A stretch of DNA of 64,000 nt, taken from Trichuris trichiura. Its lineage: Eukaryota > Nematoda > Enoplea > Trichinellida > Trichuridae. The notes beneath the pieces were generated by a model. It ran no database searches and was not told where the DNA came from. It saw only the letters and a program-made list of their open reading frames with translations. Below, one piece after another: positions 11,601 to 22,741 of the stretch (position 1 is its first letter; each line of letters starts with the position of its first letter). The DNA lies in assembly GCA_037903355.1 (NCBI GenBank), contig JBAJFE010000009.1, positions 496,001 to 560,000 on the forward strand. Reading direction: 5' to 3'. The position numbers and the translations under genes are program-made.

Positions 11601-13512
11601 TTAAGGGTAACTGCTTTCATAAATCAATGAGGCTACATCTTTCTGTTTTAACTTATATCGTTCTCACTGACTATTTCGTAGTCTAAACTGATTGCGTGTT
11701 AACACGCGTCTATTAACTCACCCCAATATACACAGTTACAAATGTTTCCGCTAATGTGAAATGTACCTCTCAAACTGGTTTGTTTGTTGAAGTGTTTTTT
11801 GGCAGTGGTTCCTTGAAGCTTTTAAACAAATAATCCTTCATAACAGCTTACAAGTTTACATGTCGTACATTTTATTAACGGAATAACCGTGGAAAAAATT
11901 AGAGATATTTTCAATTATCGCCGAGAGATATAATTTCTTATTTCACGAGTTATTCTGTACATAAATTGTGTGATCACGTCTTAATACAAAAATGCCTTGT
12001 TCTCACCTACGCACAATGACGTACATGAAACTAAGCCTTTGTTTCTGAGGTAATAAGGCGAAATTAGTACGCTAAAAAGAGCTTAATATTTTAAATCGTG
12101 TGAACAAATTGAAGTTTTGACGTCAGAGCAAAGGATATGTGTAGCAAGTACATATCAATGTAAATGCATCAAGCTCCAGGAGAAGTGAATTATCTTAGTC
12201 CTTCACTTAACTGAGAAAACTCTGATCTATGCAATCAAAAATAAAAGGCATGCAGGTCCCATACTTGTTAACGTTGTACAACGGAGCGTGCGAAGCTCTG
12301 AAAGTTCTGAGGAGTTGAAAATTTTGTCTAAGTATAAACATGAACGGTTTGTATTTTCTCAGTGACAAATAAAAATGTGAAACTGTGATTTATATTAAAA
12401 CAAAGGTCAACGCGCAGCTGAGGACAAGTCAAATTCATCCTGCAAGCCCTGGAAGTTACATAAACTTGTCTTTGCAACGGGAAAAGCTGAAAAAGCAATG
12501 CAATGAAATAATTTATGCAAAATCTTAACGAGCAACCATACGTGCTCCGCCGTAAAGTAGAACATAATATCGACTGAATTTACACGTTTGACGTTCGTCT
12601 TTAAATTTAGAAGTTGAAATAGATTACACCCGTTGAAATAAAATGAGCTGCTTGATTGCACTGCGTTGCAAAACATTCCAAATTGGTGCTGGAAAAGCAA
12701 AGCAAAGACCTGCCACGTCGACAGCACGAATGCAGATACGTGATATCTACGCCGTGCGAGAAGTTACTGTTTATGATTAGGAAGCTATATTGAGGTCAAC
12801 TGTGCATGAATAAAGTTCTCTCAATATGCTTCTTCTATTGCCTGCTAATTTTGCTCCTTGCAAAATAAAATAAAGATTCTGAAAAAGCGAAAACTGCACT
12901 GTACCTTTTGACTTCCAAGTGTAGACGTTCGGAGAAGTGATCCCCTGCTCATGAAGTATTGAGTCAAGTATCGTAAATTGAAGTTACCTTGACGTGAGAT
13001 TGAGGCTTTAATGGATAGCACGGCTGAAAGAAGGCTCCAGATTGCGCTCAGTGACTAACAGCGGACAGGTAAATTTTTACGTCAGGGAATAAAGTACACG
13101 CAATCGATATTTGTTTAAATTCCCATTGGAACATCGAAACGAGAAGTCCTGTTCATCCTAAAAACTTCAATTTTCAGACAGTGAAAAATACAGCCCTGAG
13201 AACTAATTAGTGCGGCAAAGCACTTTCACTTTTAGGTGATCACAGGGTATATGAAGTAGATTTAAAAGGCATGTTGGCACTAAGGGTAGCAGAGTTTCAA
13301 GTGCGCGAAGGCGGTCATTCTACACGTGACGTCCACGCTGGACTTCAACGAGTAAGGAGGAATAGAAAGGAAGTGACAATTATACCATAAGAACCACCAA
13401 ATGTAATTCCAGATACAATGCTCAGCATGAACATAAGAATCAGGTGATGTGATGTTACGCCATTTTAAGCTCAAAGCATTACGTCGTAGCTAAACTAAAA
13501 GTGAAGTAACTA

Positions 13513-13698
13513 CAATATAACCTCCATAAGTTGACCACCCAAGGGACCGGGAAAAACTGATCAACATAGGAGGTGGTCAACATAAGAGGCTGTGGGTATA
13601 TTATATTATTAACGTGCGGACCAACCAAGTGGTCAAAATTTGGTTAACTTAGGGAGGTGGTCAACATAGAGAGGTGGTCAACTTCAGAGGTTCTACTG
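13513..13698. mobile_element. 186-bp MITE with pogo/jerky-type ends
   Basis: The ends are inverted copies: CAATATAACCTCC..AAGTTGACCACC on the left, and the complement of CAGTAGAACCTCTGAAGTTG on the right. Each is flanked by TA. The right end matches the CAGTAGAACCTC type of terminus known from Tc1-mariner/pogo (jerky-like) DNA transposons, and TA is their target duplication. Internal GGTGGTCAAC phrases repeat several times. There is no coding content, so it is a non-autonomous copy. Confidence 0.7.
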
Positions 13699-13972
13699 TA
13701 AATATTTTCTGAAAAGAATTTGGAAACTCCGTCGCCTGTCTTACGAAACGTACTTTGCTTGAATAATTACAGTAATGACTTTTGCACGGCCAAAATTTTT
13801 GACCCAGTTTAAGACGTATCATGCGTAAAGCATACGTCATAAACAGGTTACGTTGAAGCAAAGGTTGGTTCAAGCAAAACTAAAAGAATTGAGTTTATCT
13901 TTCTGAGCTCTGAACCAAACCAGCAAAGACAACTAAATTCGCAAACTTCGTTTAAAAAGTTTAGCAGAGAGA

Positions 13973-14452
13973 ATGGAAACGTTTTTATGCGCAGTCGTGT
14001 TGCTTCTACAATCGGTACTACGCATTATGCCAATGGAAAGAAATGTTCATTACCACGTATTAGCATCTTGTCTGGATTGTTGGGAAGCACAGCAGAGAAA
14101 AGAAGATCATATCCAAAAGACGAGCGGCAATAACTTGAAAGAAGTATTTTTGCATAGTCGTAGGCTGAAAAGGCAGTTTCCTTTCTACTTTCCGCATTAT
14201 TATCAACCCCATATTCCACATGTCCCAATTATCCCTGCTACATTGTTACCTTTCAATAAACCAGCGCTTCTTCCGGTTCAGATGCCATTCCCTCCACAAC
14301 CGCCTCCTCCAGTCGCGGATCCAATACCTGGTGACTCGTCCATCGATGATATGCTTCTACAGATGTACCTGTCTGCTAAAATTGAAAGAAAACATAAACG
14401 TCAACAAAAATTGCTGTCATGTGGAAGAACAGAATGCAACGTCTACGGCTAG
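13973..14452 (+). CDS. Small proline-rich secreted protein, 159 aa
   Basis: Single open frame of 159 aa. The N-terminus (METFLCAVVLLLQSVLRIMP) is a good signal peptide. A dibasic RRLKRQ near residues 63-68 could be a processing site. A proline-, histidine- and aromatic-rich stretch follows (FYFPHYYQPHIPHVPIIP, then PFPPQPPPPV). Next come an acidic segment (GDSSIDDM), a basic helix-like segment (KIERKHKRQQK) and a C-terminal pair of cysteines. No domain family is recognised. A secreted cuticle-, gland- or peptide-precursor-type role is possible but unsupported. No intron is needed to read it, although further exons cannot be excluded. Confidence 0.5.
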   Translation: METFLCAVVLLLQSVLRIMPMERNVHYHVLASCLDCWEAQQRKEDHIQKTSGNNLKEVFLHSRRLKRQFPFYFPHYYQPHIPHVPIIPATLLPFNKPALLPVQMPFPPQPPPPVADPIPGDSSIDDMLLQMYLSAKIERKHKRQQKLLSCGRTECNVYG

Positions 14453-15785
14453 ACTTCACATTTGCAGCTTTCAAAGATTGGTAAATTTTTCCTATTATTG
14501 AGAGCACTTACTTTTGCTAAGCTCATATGTGCTGAAAGCGAAGTCACCTATCACCCATGTATTTTGCATTATTTGACTCAGTTGTTAATAACACTCTAGT
14601 CTAAGCGTCAACATTAAAATATTTAGCTTAGTCCTATTTTTTGGATCCTATTACGTTGTCGCTTATGCATAGGCTATTACTGATACAATGGATATGTTCC
14701 TGGAAAACATTTTTCTAGTGATGAAGTCAAGGACGTCAAGCAGTTTAAAGGTCCGAAAGGCAAAATCATATGCAAGTTATGAAAACAATCAATGTTACGT
14801 GAATTACGGGAATATTGGTACGCAGACGTCGCGTGCGTATTCATCAATTGACAATAGCAAGCTGAAGGTAAATGGCACTCACAAGACATTCATCTCCTCA
14901 CTTTATGTAGCAAAAATGGCTGAAAGACAAGGAAACGCTTAGCACTTTTACGGCAATATTTAGAAGTTGATATCTGACAGGTTGGATAGTTTCCTGCCGA
15001 TCAATTGAGGCTTCTTAAAAGGGAGAATTGATAACACGAAAAAATGTCAGCGTAAGAAAAGTGATGATTCAAGAAAAATTTGACAGCGATGCAAAGTTCT
15101 TTGTACTCGTCATACTCGTTAGTTACGGTGAAATAACGCATTAAAAGATCTTATCATCTGACAGCACTTAAAATCAAAACTGGAAGTAATTATATTCAAC
15201 TAATGACTATAACTGATTAAAATGCGTCTAAGCATGGCGCCTCTCTGCAGTCAGTACGAATGTGTCATTTTGGTACGGTCAAATAATCCATTTAATTGAT
15301 GAGATAAACAAGAGAATAAACATTGCAGTTAGCAACGAGCTTTTAGGACATCAATTGTTCCTCTGTCAGAGCAAATTATAGTGAGGAAGGAACTGAACAT
15401 CAGAACTTCGTTTCATAATTGCTCATAGAAGTTCTCATCAAAGCACGTGAAGTTATTACCTTAACTATGAATATCTTTTCATATACTTTTAGTGAGGAAC
15501 TGCTCACCGCATGCACAATTTCGGGTTGCACTGCAGCAATTCTTTATAACAATCTCCAACTTATGAGATCCATAACGACGGCACAGGAGATAGACTTGCC
15601 CACCGTAGTTACAAACCACTCTAGCCAGGATAAAGAGTTCTGCAAGACGGCAAAGTAGAATAATGATTCGAAGGAAAGATTCTACGTCGCAACGTAACTG
15701 TACGCATCTTTTCTGGAGGAACCTAATAGAACAGTTGCTTCAAATATATGCCACATCGCTGGCCATTTTTTCCAATGACGTAATA
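14453..15785. other. Intergenic, nothing recognised
   Basis: Open frames here are short and fit chance. The right part lies just 3' of the minus-strand receptor gene ending at 15786. Confidence 0.45.
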
Positions 15786-18212
15786 TTAGCTGCTACTTTT
15801 GTTAAGAAAACCAGAATCATGCTGAACTTCCACGCGATTACGATTCCACAACGTTTTGACAATCGTATGTAGGGCAAAGAAAGAATATGCAGCAATACTA
15901 GACACCGACACAAAACGGTCCCAGAACACACTGTGGTAGCCAAGGTTGTCAATAAATTTGTACGTATTTGGAACAGTCTGTGCTATGAACACAAAGATCA
16001 CAAGAACAATAGTCTGTTTCATTACTGCCACTTCGCGGCGAATTTGCAATAGTCGAATGGCTGTGTAGTTTGACTTATTCAGTCTTAGAAGCAAAAATGT
16101 TACCACTTCCGTCAGGACCGTGAGATAACCGCATAAAGCAAGCCCAGTGAAAACCACAACATTGTACTTGTAATCAACTACCTCTTTCTGAAAACATCTA
16201 GTGTTTATGGGAACATTTGAGCGCAGGAAGATTTGCGTCAAATTTAATGTCAAGTTAACAAGCACGACACCAGCTTGAATTATGAAGCAGGATCGCACGT
16301 AATGAGCACCCAAATGGAACTGGAAGGTTTTTCCGTGAATCATAAGAAAGTTTCCAAATGCGATCATGAAGGTGGATAATGCCAGCAGAGGTTCTCCAAC
16401 AGCGTAGAAATGCAAATGCCAAAACACAACTGCACACTTAACGGGAGTGGTTGAATTCTCTGGCTTGAAAGGTTCATACAAGCGCAAAGGCTGGCTTAAG
16501 ACAACTCCAATAGAAATACATATCATAGCAACGCAGTAGCCTAAAATACACATGGCGCTGATGTTATATTTGTCTGAATTACGCTACTAACATCAAAGAA
16601 AAAGTGCTAAACAAGAAAAAAGTAAAAACATGAAACAAAACGCAACAAGGAAATATTCTTGCCTGACATACCGTAAATTTCAATACATATAGCTTATTAA
16701 ATCTGAAAGCAATTTTCATCACCTTTGTATAAACTAATGGGGACAATCAAACTCTCACTCAGTTATCAACCTTTTGAGCAGAGTACAAGACAAATCGCCG
16801 CCGGGACACGTCGACGTGAAAAAATTCGTCCCTGGGAAACTCGCTGCGGCTGGTTCCGTTCTTCTCTATTCCTTGTTACGGCCGTTTTGACGAGGCCATG
16901 ACGGTAAGTAAATGAGGTCTTCAGTTGGACTTCTTGCACTGTTGCACAAGGTACAACATTTTGCTTCTGTCAAGTAGAAATAGGGGAAGAAAAACGTAGT
17001 TGTTCTTGTCTGTTGAATGAATCAGTCCATATATTGCAATTCATGTCGGATGTCCCTTAGTAGCTTGCTCGCTTTATACTGAGCAATTTTTATGCACAGC
17101 AGCACAAGGGCCCAAGCAAGCACAACTACATTTTTCTTCCCCTGTTTCTATTTGGCATAAGAAAATATTGTACCTTGTAACAGAGCAGCAAGTCCAACTG
17201 AAGACCGCATTCACTTACCGTCGTGGCCACGTCAAAACGGCCATAACAAAAAATAGAGAAGAACGCAACCAGTCGCGGCGAGTTGTCTGTGACCGTTTTG
17301 AACGCGTATATGAAAATAAATTTATGAATGTGTGCTCAGAAACGTTATGAAGTTCAAAGACGTTAAAAAAAGCCATATTTTCATACATAACGGGAAAGTC
17401 GCTGCATTAAAAGAAATTGCTGAAAGCAGTAGAATTCAACGATTAATTAAATACAATGGAAGGTAGAAATCGAACGACAAGCGCGTAATGTTATTGACGC
17501 TAATGATACTACTCTGCGCATGATTGAATATAAACGGGTTCGTCTAGATTTTTTAAAGTCAAACTCCCATGCAGCGTATTGTTACATGATTATACTTTAT
17601 AAATGGTAAACACTTTATGTTTCAACAGAGAAACCAGTTTTAACAATGTGATAACTTCAGAAAAGTATAGAATAAACCTTTTTTTGAACCGCCTTTGTAG
17701 ATGTACATGAGCAGCTTTGAGCTTACTTTTTTTATATTTCCTTTTTCTTATAAATGTTAGCAAATGCCAACGCCGCTCCAGGAAGCTAAACAGGCGTCAA
17801 ATGACTTCTATTCTCTAACACCTAAAATGGCAGCAGCTGACAGCAGGCTGTACCTAATGTTACAAAATATCTAAAGAAAACTTTTAGTCCGACGTAGGAT
17901 GAAGCTGCGTTTCAACGCGGACAATAACAGTTCATCTTGCGCCCAAAAAGAATTCTGCTAAGTAGTGAACTAACGTTGAAAAATACTTAAATGCTGTACA
18001 TCAAGCAGTCTTATTATCAACAAGTACATTTTGCCGTTGTGCTTACCTGTCATTAAACTAACAAAATAGCGTTTAGGTTTTTTCTTGAGCATTACAGCCA
18101 GCAGTGCCCCATTTGTAATAATAGCCAGCAGGGCAAGAACTATCTTGACGTACCTAAAAAAAGTTTTCCAATTGAAGGGTAGCGGTTCTGCGTATTCCAT
18201 AAGCTTCTGCAC
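15786..18212 (-). CDS. Seven-transmembrane serpentine receptor, two exons, 317 aa
   Basis: Exon 1 is 18047-18212 (55 codons plus 1 nt) and exon 2 is 15786-16573. The intron is 1473 nt, phase 1, with donor GTAAGC and acceptor AATTCAG. Exon 1 begins MQKLMEYAEPLPFNW and carries TM1 (IVLALLAIITNGALLAVML, with the usual TM1 Asn) and a basic inner loop (KKKPKR). Exon 2 begins ..KYNISAMCILGYC, which is TM2, followed by five or more hydrophobic segments and NxT/NxS sites (NST, NLT) in probable outer regions. Basic residues before TM6 (LLQIRREVAVMKQT) match those of the other two receptors. There is no DRY-like motif after TM3. The intron contains a fold-back repeat (16843-17285). Likely a nematode orphan chemoreceptor or neuropeptide receptor. 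The ligand is unknown. Confidence 0.78.
16843..17285. mobile_element. Fold-back element in receptor intron
   Basis: Two arms of about 170 nt face each other around a loop of about 100 nt. The left arm (16843-17014) includes GGCCGTTTTGACGAGGCCA and TTCAGTTGGACTTCTTGC. The right arm (17116-17285) carries their complements (GGCCACGTCAAAACGGCC, GCAAGTCCAACTGAA). The arms have drifted by perhaps a fifth of positions. There is no coding content and no hammerhead core, so it is a different family from the hammerhead elements. Confidence 0.68.
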
Positions 18213-20692
18213 TGAAAAGGAACAAAGCCCTTATCCAAGGACGAAGATAAGAAACTATGCTACGTACATTAGCAAAATCCTTTGGATGACGCTCATTCGA
18301 TGACGTAACCGCAACGACGTGACGTTCGTGCTAAGCAAGCCGTAGTTCTGCTGCACTACTCCTTCGTGAGTAATCAAAATGATCGAAATACCTTGAACTG
18401 TGAGAAAATGCAATCATTTAAATTTGAAATAATGAACAAACTTTGGGTTCCATATTACACGAAGGATATACAATTTCATTTTCTCAAGCTTTATTTAAAT
18501 AATACCCCTTGCTTTTGTTTCAAACTTTCCTCGGAATTATATCAGCCCTTCCAATATGTCTATTGTCTTTACACGACGAACATGCCTTGCGAGCCATCTG
18601 AACGTTTCAGCTAGCCCGTTATTTATTCTAACTCAGGCTCACGTTAACCACGCTTCCACATATGAGTTTTCTACTAAAGAATACAGCGGGCAATCATGGC
18701 GAAATCTACATGTCACTATTAAATAGGACGCCTTTTCATGACTTATTAATACAATGCTTCCCGTTATACCCAGTTTCTTCGTTCCCCGTAGAGAAAGACA
18801 GAACTATTTCCCCGACCTCACTCCAGTGCAGCAGTTAGGCGTCATCAAATATGCAAAGGCTACTTGCACTTACCTCTCTCAGGGAAGTCTTTACGCGGCC
18901 TTTGATACTAACTTTAACTGCAGCGTCATTGATCCATACAAACACTTCAAGGCTGTACTAATTGCAAAGACTGCCCTGAATTCTGAGTCAGTGTAGGTTG
19001 GCAGCCATTCTGAACTGAGGTACTTTGTGATTTCCGGGACTTGCCTAACAAAAATATGGAAGTCGTAAGGGAAGACTAGCCTAACATGAAAAAAGGTTAA
19101 GCACGCATATGAAAGCATGGAAAAGTTTGCACCAAGAAAAGACTTCAAAGATTTAATGAAAGTTTCTACGAATGATTATGATGCTTTTGAGCGACATGCG
19201 TTTAAAAAGCATCATTATCATAATCATTCGTAGAGAATTTAATTAAATCTTTGAAAAGACGGAACCCTACAGTAGTCAATATCGCCTATCCTGCTTCAAC
19301 CATATTGGAGAATGACAAAAAGAACCAAGAGAAACCACTGTCGTAGTTATCAAACGCATCCTGAAGTGGCTGACGCTGCTCAAACGCACTTAAGAAATTT
19401 TGCTCATTAAAGAACAAACTATTGCCGTTCGAGCTTTTCGAGTCATAAATAATCATCAGTCTTTCCGTTAGATACAGGCATTCAATCACTAATTACAGTC
19501 ATTGTTATCCATTATTGAAAAAACAACACTTTACGTAGAAACTTGATTTAATTTTAGTTTTAAAATTCTGAATCTTAGGTTTATTTTTTGCTTCAGATTG
19601 AGTAGCTCTTTAGCAGGATTGAGTATTTTCAAAAGCCTGTCCGTGTACTTGAACTTTGTCGACAATGATGTGTGTGAATTCTCACGTTTCGCTAACAACT
19701 AGACACAGATAACTAGGAAGCTTCGAAGCTTTGTCAACTAGCTACAAGTCAACAGGAAAATGTGAAACAGATTATTATGAAATATAGATTTTCTGTCCAA
19801 ACACGTATACCCTACCTTAAATTGCACATCTATCTAGTATTTCTGTCTCACGCTGACGACAGCACACAGTTTCCTCATATAGCTGTATAGGAAAAAATTT
19901 TCTCATGGCTAATTGGTAATCACCACCGTAAATGCAGTCAAAAAAATAATAATCTGGTTATGAAAGGGTAAGTTTTTGGTTTTGTATAGATTGAGTTTTG
20001 CCGAATAATAATAATATACTGATCTCAAGTATGTAAGCGCAGAAATCACGCATCTCTCAGTTCAGATCGATACTCACAAACTCTAAAGCTTAGTAAAAAA
20101 GTAATGCCCAAAACAAGAAATAAGTTAGTGAAATAGTCACATCAAAAGGGATGCTCTGAAAGAGAATTAAAAAACGTTCGCCTCCTGTGAGCACGCGAAA
20201 TATAGGAATGCCAAATGGTCTTATTTCTAATGCGGATAAAAGACTTCCTGATTTAAACATAAACTCAAAGCAGCCACATTATATTAAGCGACGGTATAGT
20301 CCTGATTACGTCGCACATTCTTTTCAGTTCTATCTAGATTGAGTGAGAGATGATGAAGCTGCAGAGAAAAGCTTAAAGCTAGCAGGAGTTGCCTCACGCA
20401 GTTTAAGAAAGTAAGTCAGCCGTAGAACATAAAATTATGCGTTCAGTGCTGTCGCGAAAACTGCAAAGAGCTAGCTAGAACAGTCAAGTAAGATAACTGA
20501 TCAGGGCGGCAACACTGAACAACAGATTTTCATAGTAAGCGAGACGGAAATCTGTCTGAAGACACGATCTTCGCAATTACAAAAAGGAAGTCTATGCTTG
20601 ATTTGAAAACTTTAAAGGATGAGATAAGGTGTTAGTGGACGATGATTACAAGTTACAGTTAATTTGATTCGCCATTTAAAATATTTTAGAGC
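18213..20692. other. Intergenic with weak minus-strand frames and a hairpin
   Basis: Minus-strand frames at 18891-19148 (85 aa) and 19286-19489 (67 aa) have fairly normal composition and sit either side of a long hairpin. They match no family and lack a clear splice join. The remainder, including 19500-20690, shows nothing identifiable. Confidence 0.4.
19145..19254. repeat. Inverted repeat, about 45-bp arms
   Basis: TCAAAGATTTAAT..TACGAATGATTATGATGC on the left is mirrored by GCATCATTATCATAATCATT..TTAAATCTTTGA on the right. The loop is about 20 nt. It could be a small fold-back insertion. No target duplication was identified. Confidence 0.7.
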
Positions 20693-20853
20693 ACTTTTAA
20701 TTACAGATATACAGGTGTGTGGTCTGTAACGGGTTTGGTCGTCACAGAAGAGATGTACATGGATTTTCCCGTTTTGAATTTGCCCATAAAACGAGTCAAA
20801 AAAGTGAAAAAGCTTTAATGTCGTTCAAGGGCATAAAACTAAACAAAAGTCTG

Positions 20854-20891
20854 GCGAAGCTTTCGGCTCAATCTTGAGCCGTCATCAGCGC
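20854..20891 (-). ncRNA. Hammerhead ribozyme-like motif (left arm)
   Basis: Minus strand: GCG, CTGATGA, C, GGCTC-AAGATT-GAGCC, GAAAGCTT, CGC. Stem II is perfect and stem I starts with GCG/CGC. Confidence 0.7.
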
Positions 20892-21255
20892 ACGCAGGAG
20901 TTGCCCTCCCACCGAGTTTTTCCTCAGGAGTAGCTCCTCCACCTTTCCGAGTCGTGTGCGTGCCTGTCTAGTCGAACCTTGACCTGTCGAGGCTATATAC
21001 ACACGGCTGGATCAGCTTCGGAGCAACTTCCTTACAGGCTGTGCTCAGCGGAGGCACAACGCGCAATAGGATGGTCAGTCAACGTTAGGTGAGGCGTCCT
21101 GTCAGAATAGGTTAACCTGCCGATGTTACGGCGAGGGCCGTTTGTCCACGTCTAGGGCTTTCTCCATTGTCCAATCCGGTGCTTTCCCGAAACGACTCAG
21201 AAAGGTGGAGGAGCTACTCCTGAGGAAAAACTCGGTGGGAGGGCAACTCCTGCGT

Positions 21256-21293
21256 GCGCTGATGACGGCTCACGATTGAGCCGAAAGCTTCGC
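21256..21293 (+). ncRNA. Hammerhead ribozyme-like motif (right arm)
   Basis: GCG, CTGATGA, C, GGCTC-ACGATT-GAGCC, GAAAGCTT, CGC. It differs from its partner in the opposite arm only in the stem II loop, as expected if only paired and core positions are held. Confidence 0.7.
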
Positions 21294-21901
21294 CAGACGT
21301 TTGTTTGGTTTTATGCCCTTGAACGATATTAAAGCTTTTTCACTTTTTTGACGCGTTTTATGGGCAATTGCAAAACGGGAAAATCCATGTACATCTCTTC
21401 TATGACTTTTAATTACAGTGCAAAAACCAGCTGCCTGTACTCAGTAAACGGAACGAGACAGGTTGAAGGGCAGCGTGCCTGCTTGCAACTTTGCCAGCTG
21501 ATTACTTTGAGCCTGGTGTTTCTTAATACACAGAAAAGAAGATTCTTCACAAATTATTACTGTTTTCGGAGGCAACGCACCTTATCGCCAAACAATTAAT
21601 GGAGAGGTACAAGACTAATGTTGTTTTCCACCTGCCTGTTTTTTCTGGACCTATGAAAGGAAAAAAATTCGCGTGTAGCTCGTCGAAGAACATACCAATA
21701 CTGGAAGATGTCTCAATGAAATTGAATCCTACCTTCATGAATGGGTTTGGCGGAACGGCTGATGTGGCAGAAATGGATGCGAATTGAATATAGCAAAAGA
21801 AACGGGCAACTAGGCGCTACAGAAGATATCAGTTGGCTTGAAAAGCTCCTACGCTGTATGGGTTTTGCTGCGACAGAATTAAAAAGTCAGATAAGAGTGA
21901 A

Positions 21902-22734
21902 GATGTGATGTTTTAGTACGGGACTGTATGTTTTCATATTTAAATGTCTTTATTACGGTTGCAGTGTCCCGTTGACGTGCCCAATAAACGCAAAAACTTC
22001 CTCCGGAGCTTTCGGGTCTTTTCGCGACCCGTCTTCAGTGGTCAGATTATGTGTAGTGTGTGGGGCAACATTCATCTTCCATCGCTTTCCAACGTTTTAA
22101 AACGAGAGTTCAAAGTTTTTCCTTCTTTGTCTGCCAGCTGCCATTTCCCTACTCCTGTATTCTTGTAGGAAATTTGTCCGTGTATAGAGGCGACCTTCTA
22201 GTTTTGTTCCATTTTTTAAACCATTTGTTCCAAAGAGATAGTGATTTAATCCTTTTCTTCTGTATTTTTGTCCCAACTGATTTATAGTTTGTCCAGTTTG
22301 CATTTGTGTGTTATCTATCAATGGAGCAGCAGTTGTAGAGTGTAATAATATTGTTCCATAAATCACTGATGTCAGCCCCTTGATCACGGTTGAACGTCAT
22401 ACTGTTTCTAATATACAGGGCTTCTTTAAGTTTTCGTAACCGTAAGTTACTTACGTAGCAAAGGGTTCTTGGGTGATAGGGCTGTTTGCAATTCACGGCA
22501 TGTTATACCACAGCCGAAGCTTCAGTGGCTTTTTCCATAGTTTTTATTGGATTCAAAATTGGTCTTCCACGGCGAGGTATTGGGGTGTGCCTATTGTGGA
22601 GGCTCCTTTTTGCGTTGTTGTAACCGTTTATTTTCTTTATGTGTTCTTTGAATCTGTGTTCTAAAGTATTCCCTGTTTCGCCAATGTAAACTGCTGAACA
22701 GGAACATTCGATCGCGTAGATAAGATATCTCAAC
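21902..22734 (-). pseudogene. Penelope-like GIY-YIG endonuclease fragment, left copy
   Basis: Minus-strand translation gives IYAIECSCSAVYIGETGNTL..RFKEH, the GIY-YIG nuclease core (Y..YIGET, conserved Arg and His). The CxC pair before it is typical of Penelope-like proteins. A stop (TAA for GAA in the other copy) follows ..EASAVV at about 22500. The frame then continues through ..CKQPYHPRTLCY and ..RNSMTFNRDQGADISDLW to about 22311. This copy lacks the nested insertion and so shows the empty target site. Beyond the coding part are about 400 nt of 3' region with a hammerhead. Confidence 0.78.
22003..22041 (-). ncRNA. Hammerhead motif, Penelope-like left copy
   Basis: Minus strand: CTGAAGA, C, GGGTC-GCGAAAA-GACCC, GAAAGCTC, CGG. 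The 5' side reads CCA instead of CCG, so one stem I pair is lost compared with the right copy. Confidence 0.68.
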
Positions 22735-22741
22735 TTCTCAT

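Larger units (their letters stand above)
6900..13512. other. Long intergenic stretch, only weak exon candidates
   Basis: No gene of recognisable family. Two plus-strand open frames (7826-8143 and 8356-8615) are described separately. A GCTTAAGACGGGATC..GAAGCTCTG string near 8578-8615, with AAAAAGCACCC downstream, suggests further remnants of the hammerhead-bearing repeats. The rest is AT-rich with short random frames. Confidence 0.45.
20693..21418. mobile_element. 698-bp palindromic element with two hammerheads and 14-bp target duplication
   Basis: The direct repeat ACTTTTAATTACAG occurs at 20693-20706 and 21405-21418. The 698 bp between are largely palindromic: GATGTACATGGATTTTCCCG at 20753-20772 is the complement of the right end at about 21379-21398. 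The arms continue inward through CTTTAATGTCGTTCAAGGGC and the hammerhead motif to the block GAGGAGCTACTCCTGAGG. The centre, about 20960-21180, is unpaired. Each arm has one hammerhead, pointing outward in opposite directions. There is no open frame of note. The target duplication length matches the Penelope-like insertion nearby, which suggests use of the same integration machinery. Confidence 0.78.

Noticed and set aside
14688..14942. 84-aa frame after the proline-rich gene
   Set aside because: No signal peptide, domain or splice context; an equally long frame overlaps it on the other strand.
22060..22664. Plus-strand frames over the left Penelope-like copy
   Set aside because: The GIY-YIG protein is on the minus strand. 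The plus-strand frames are shadows.
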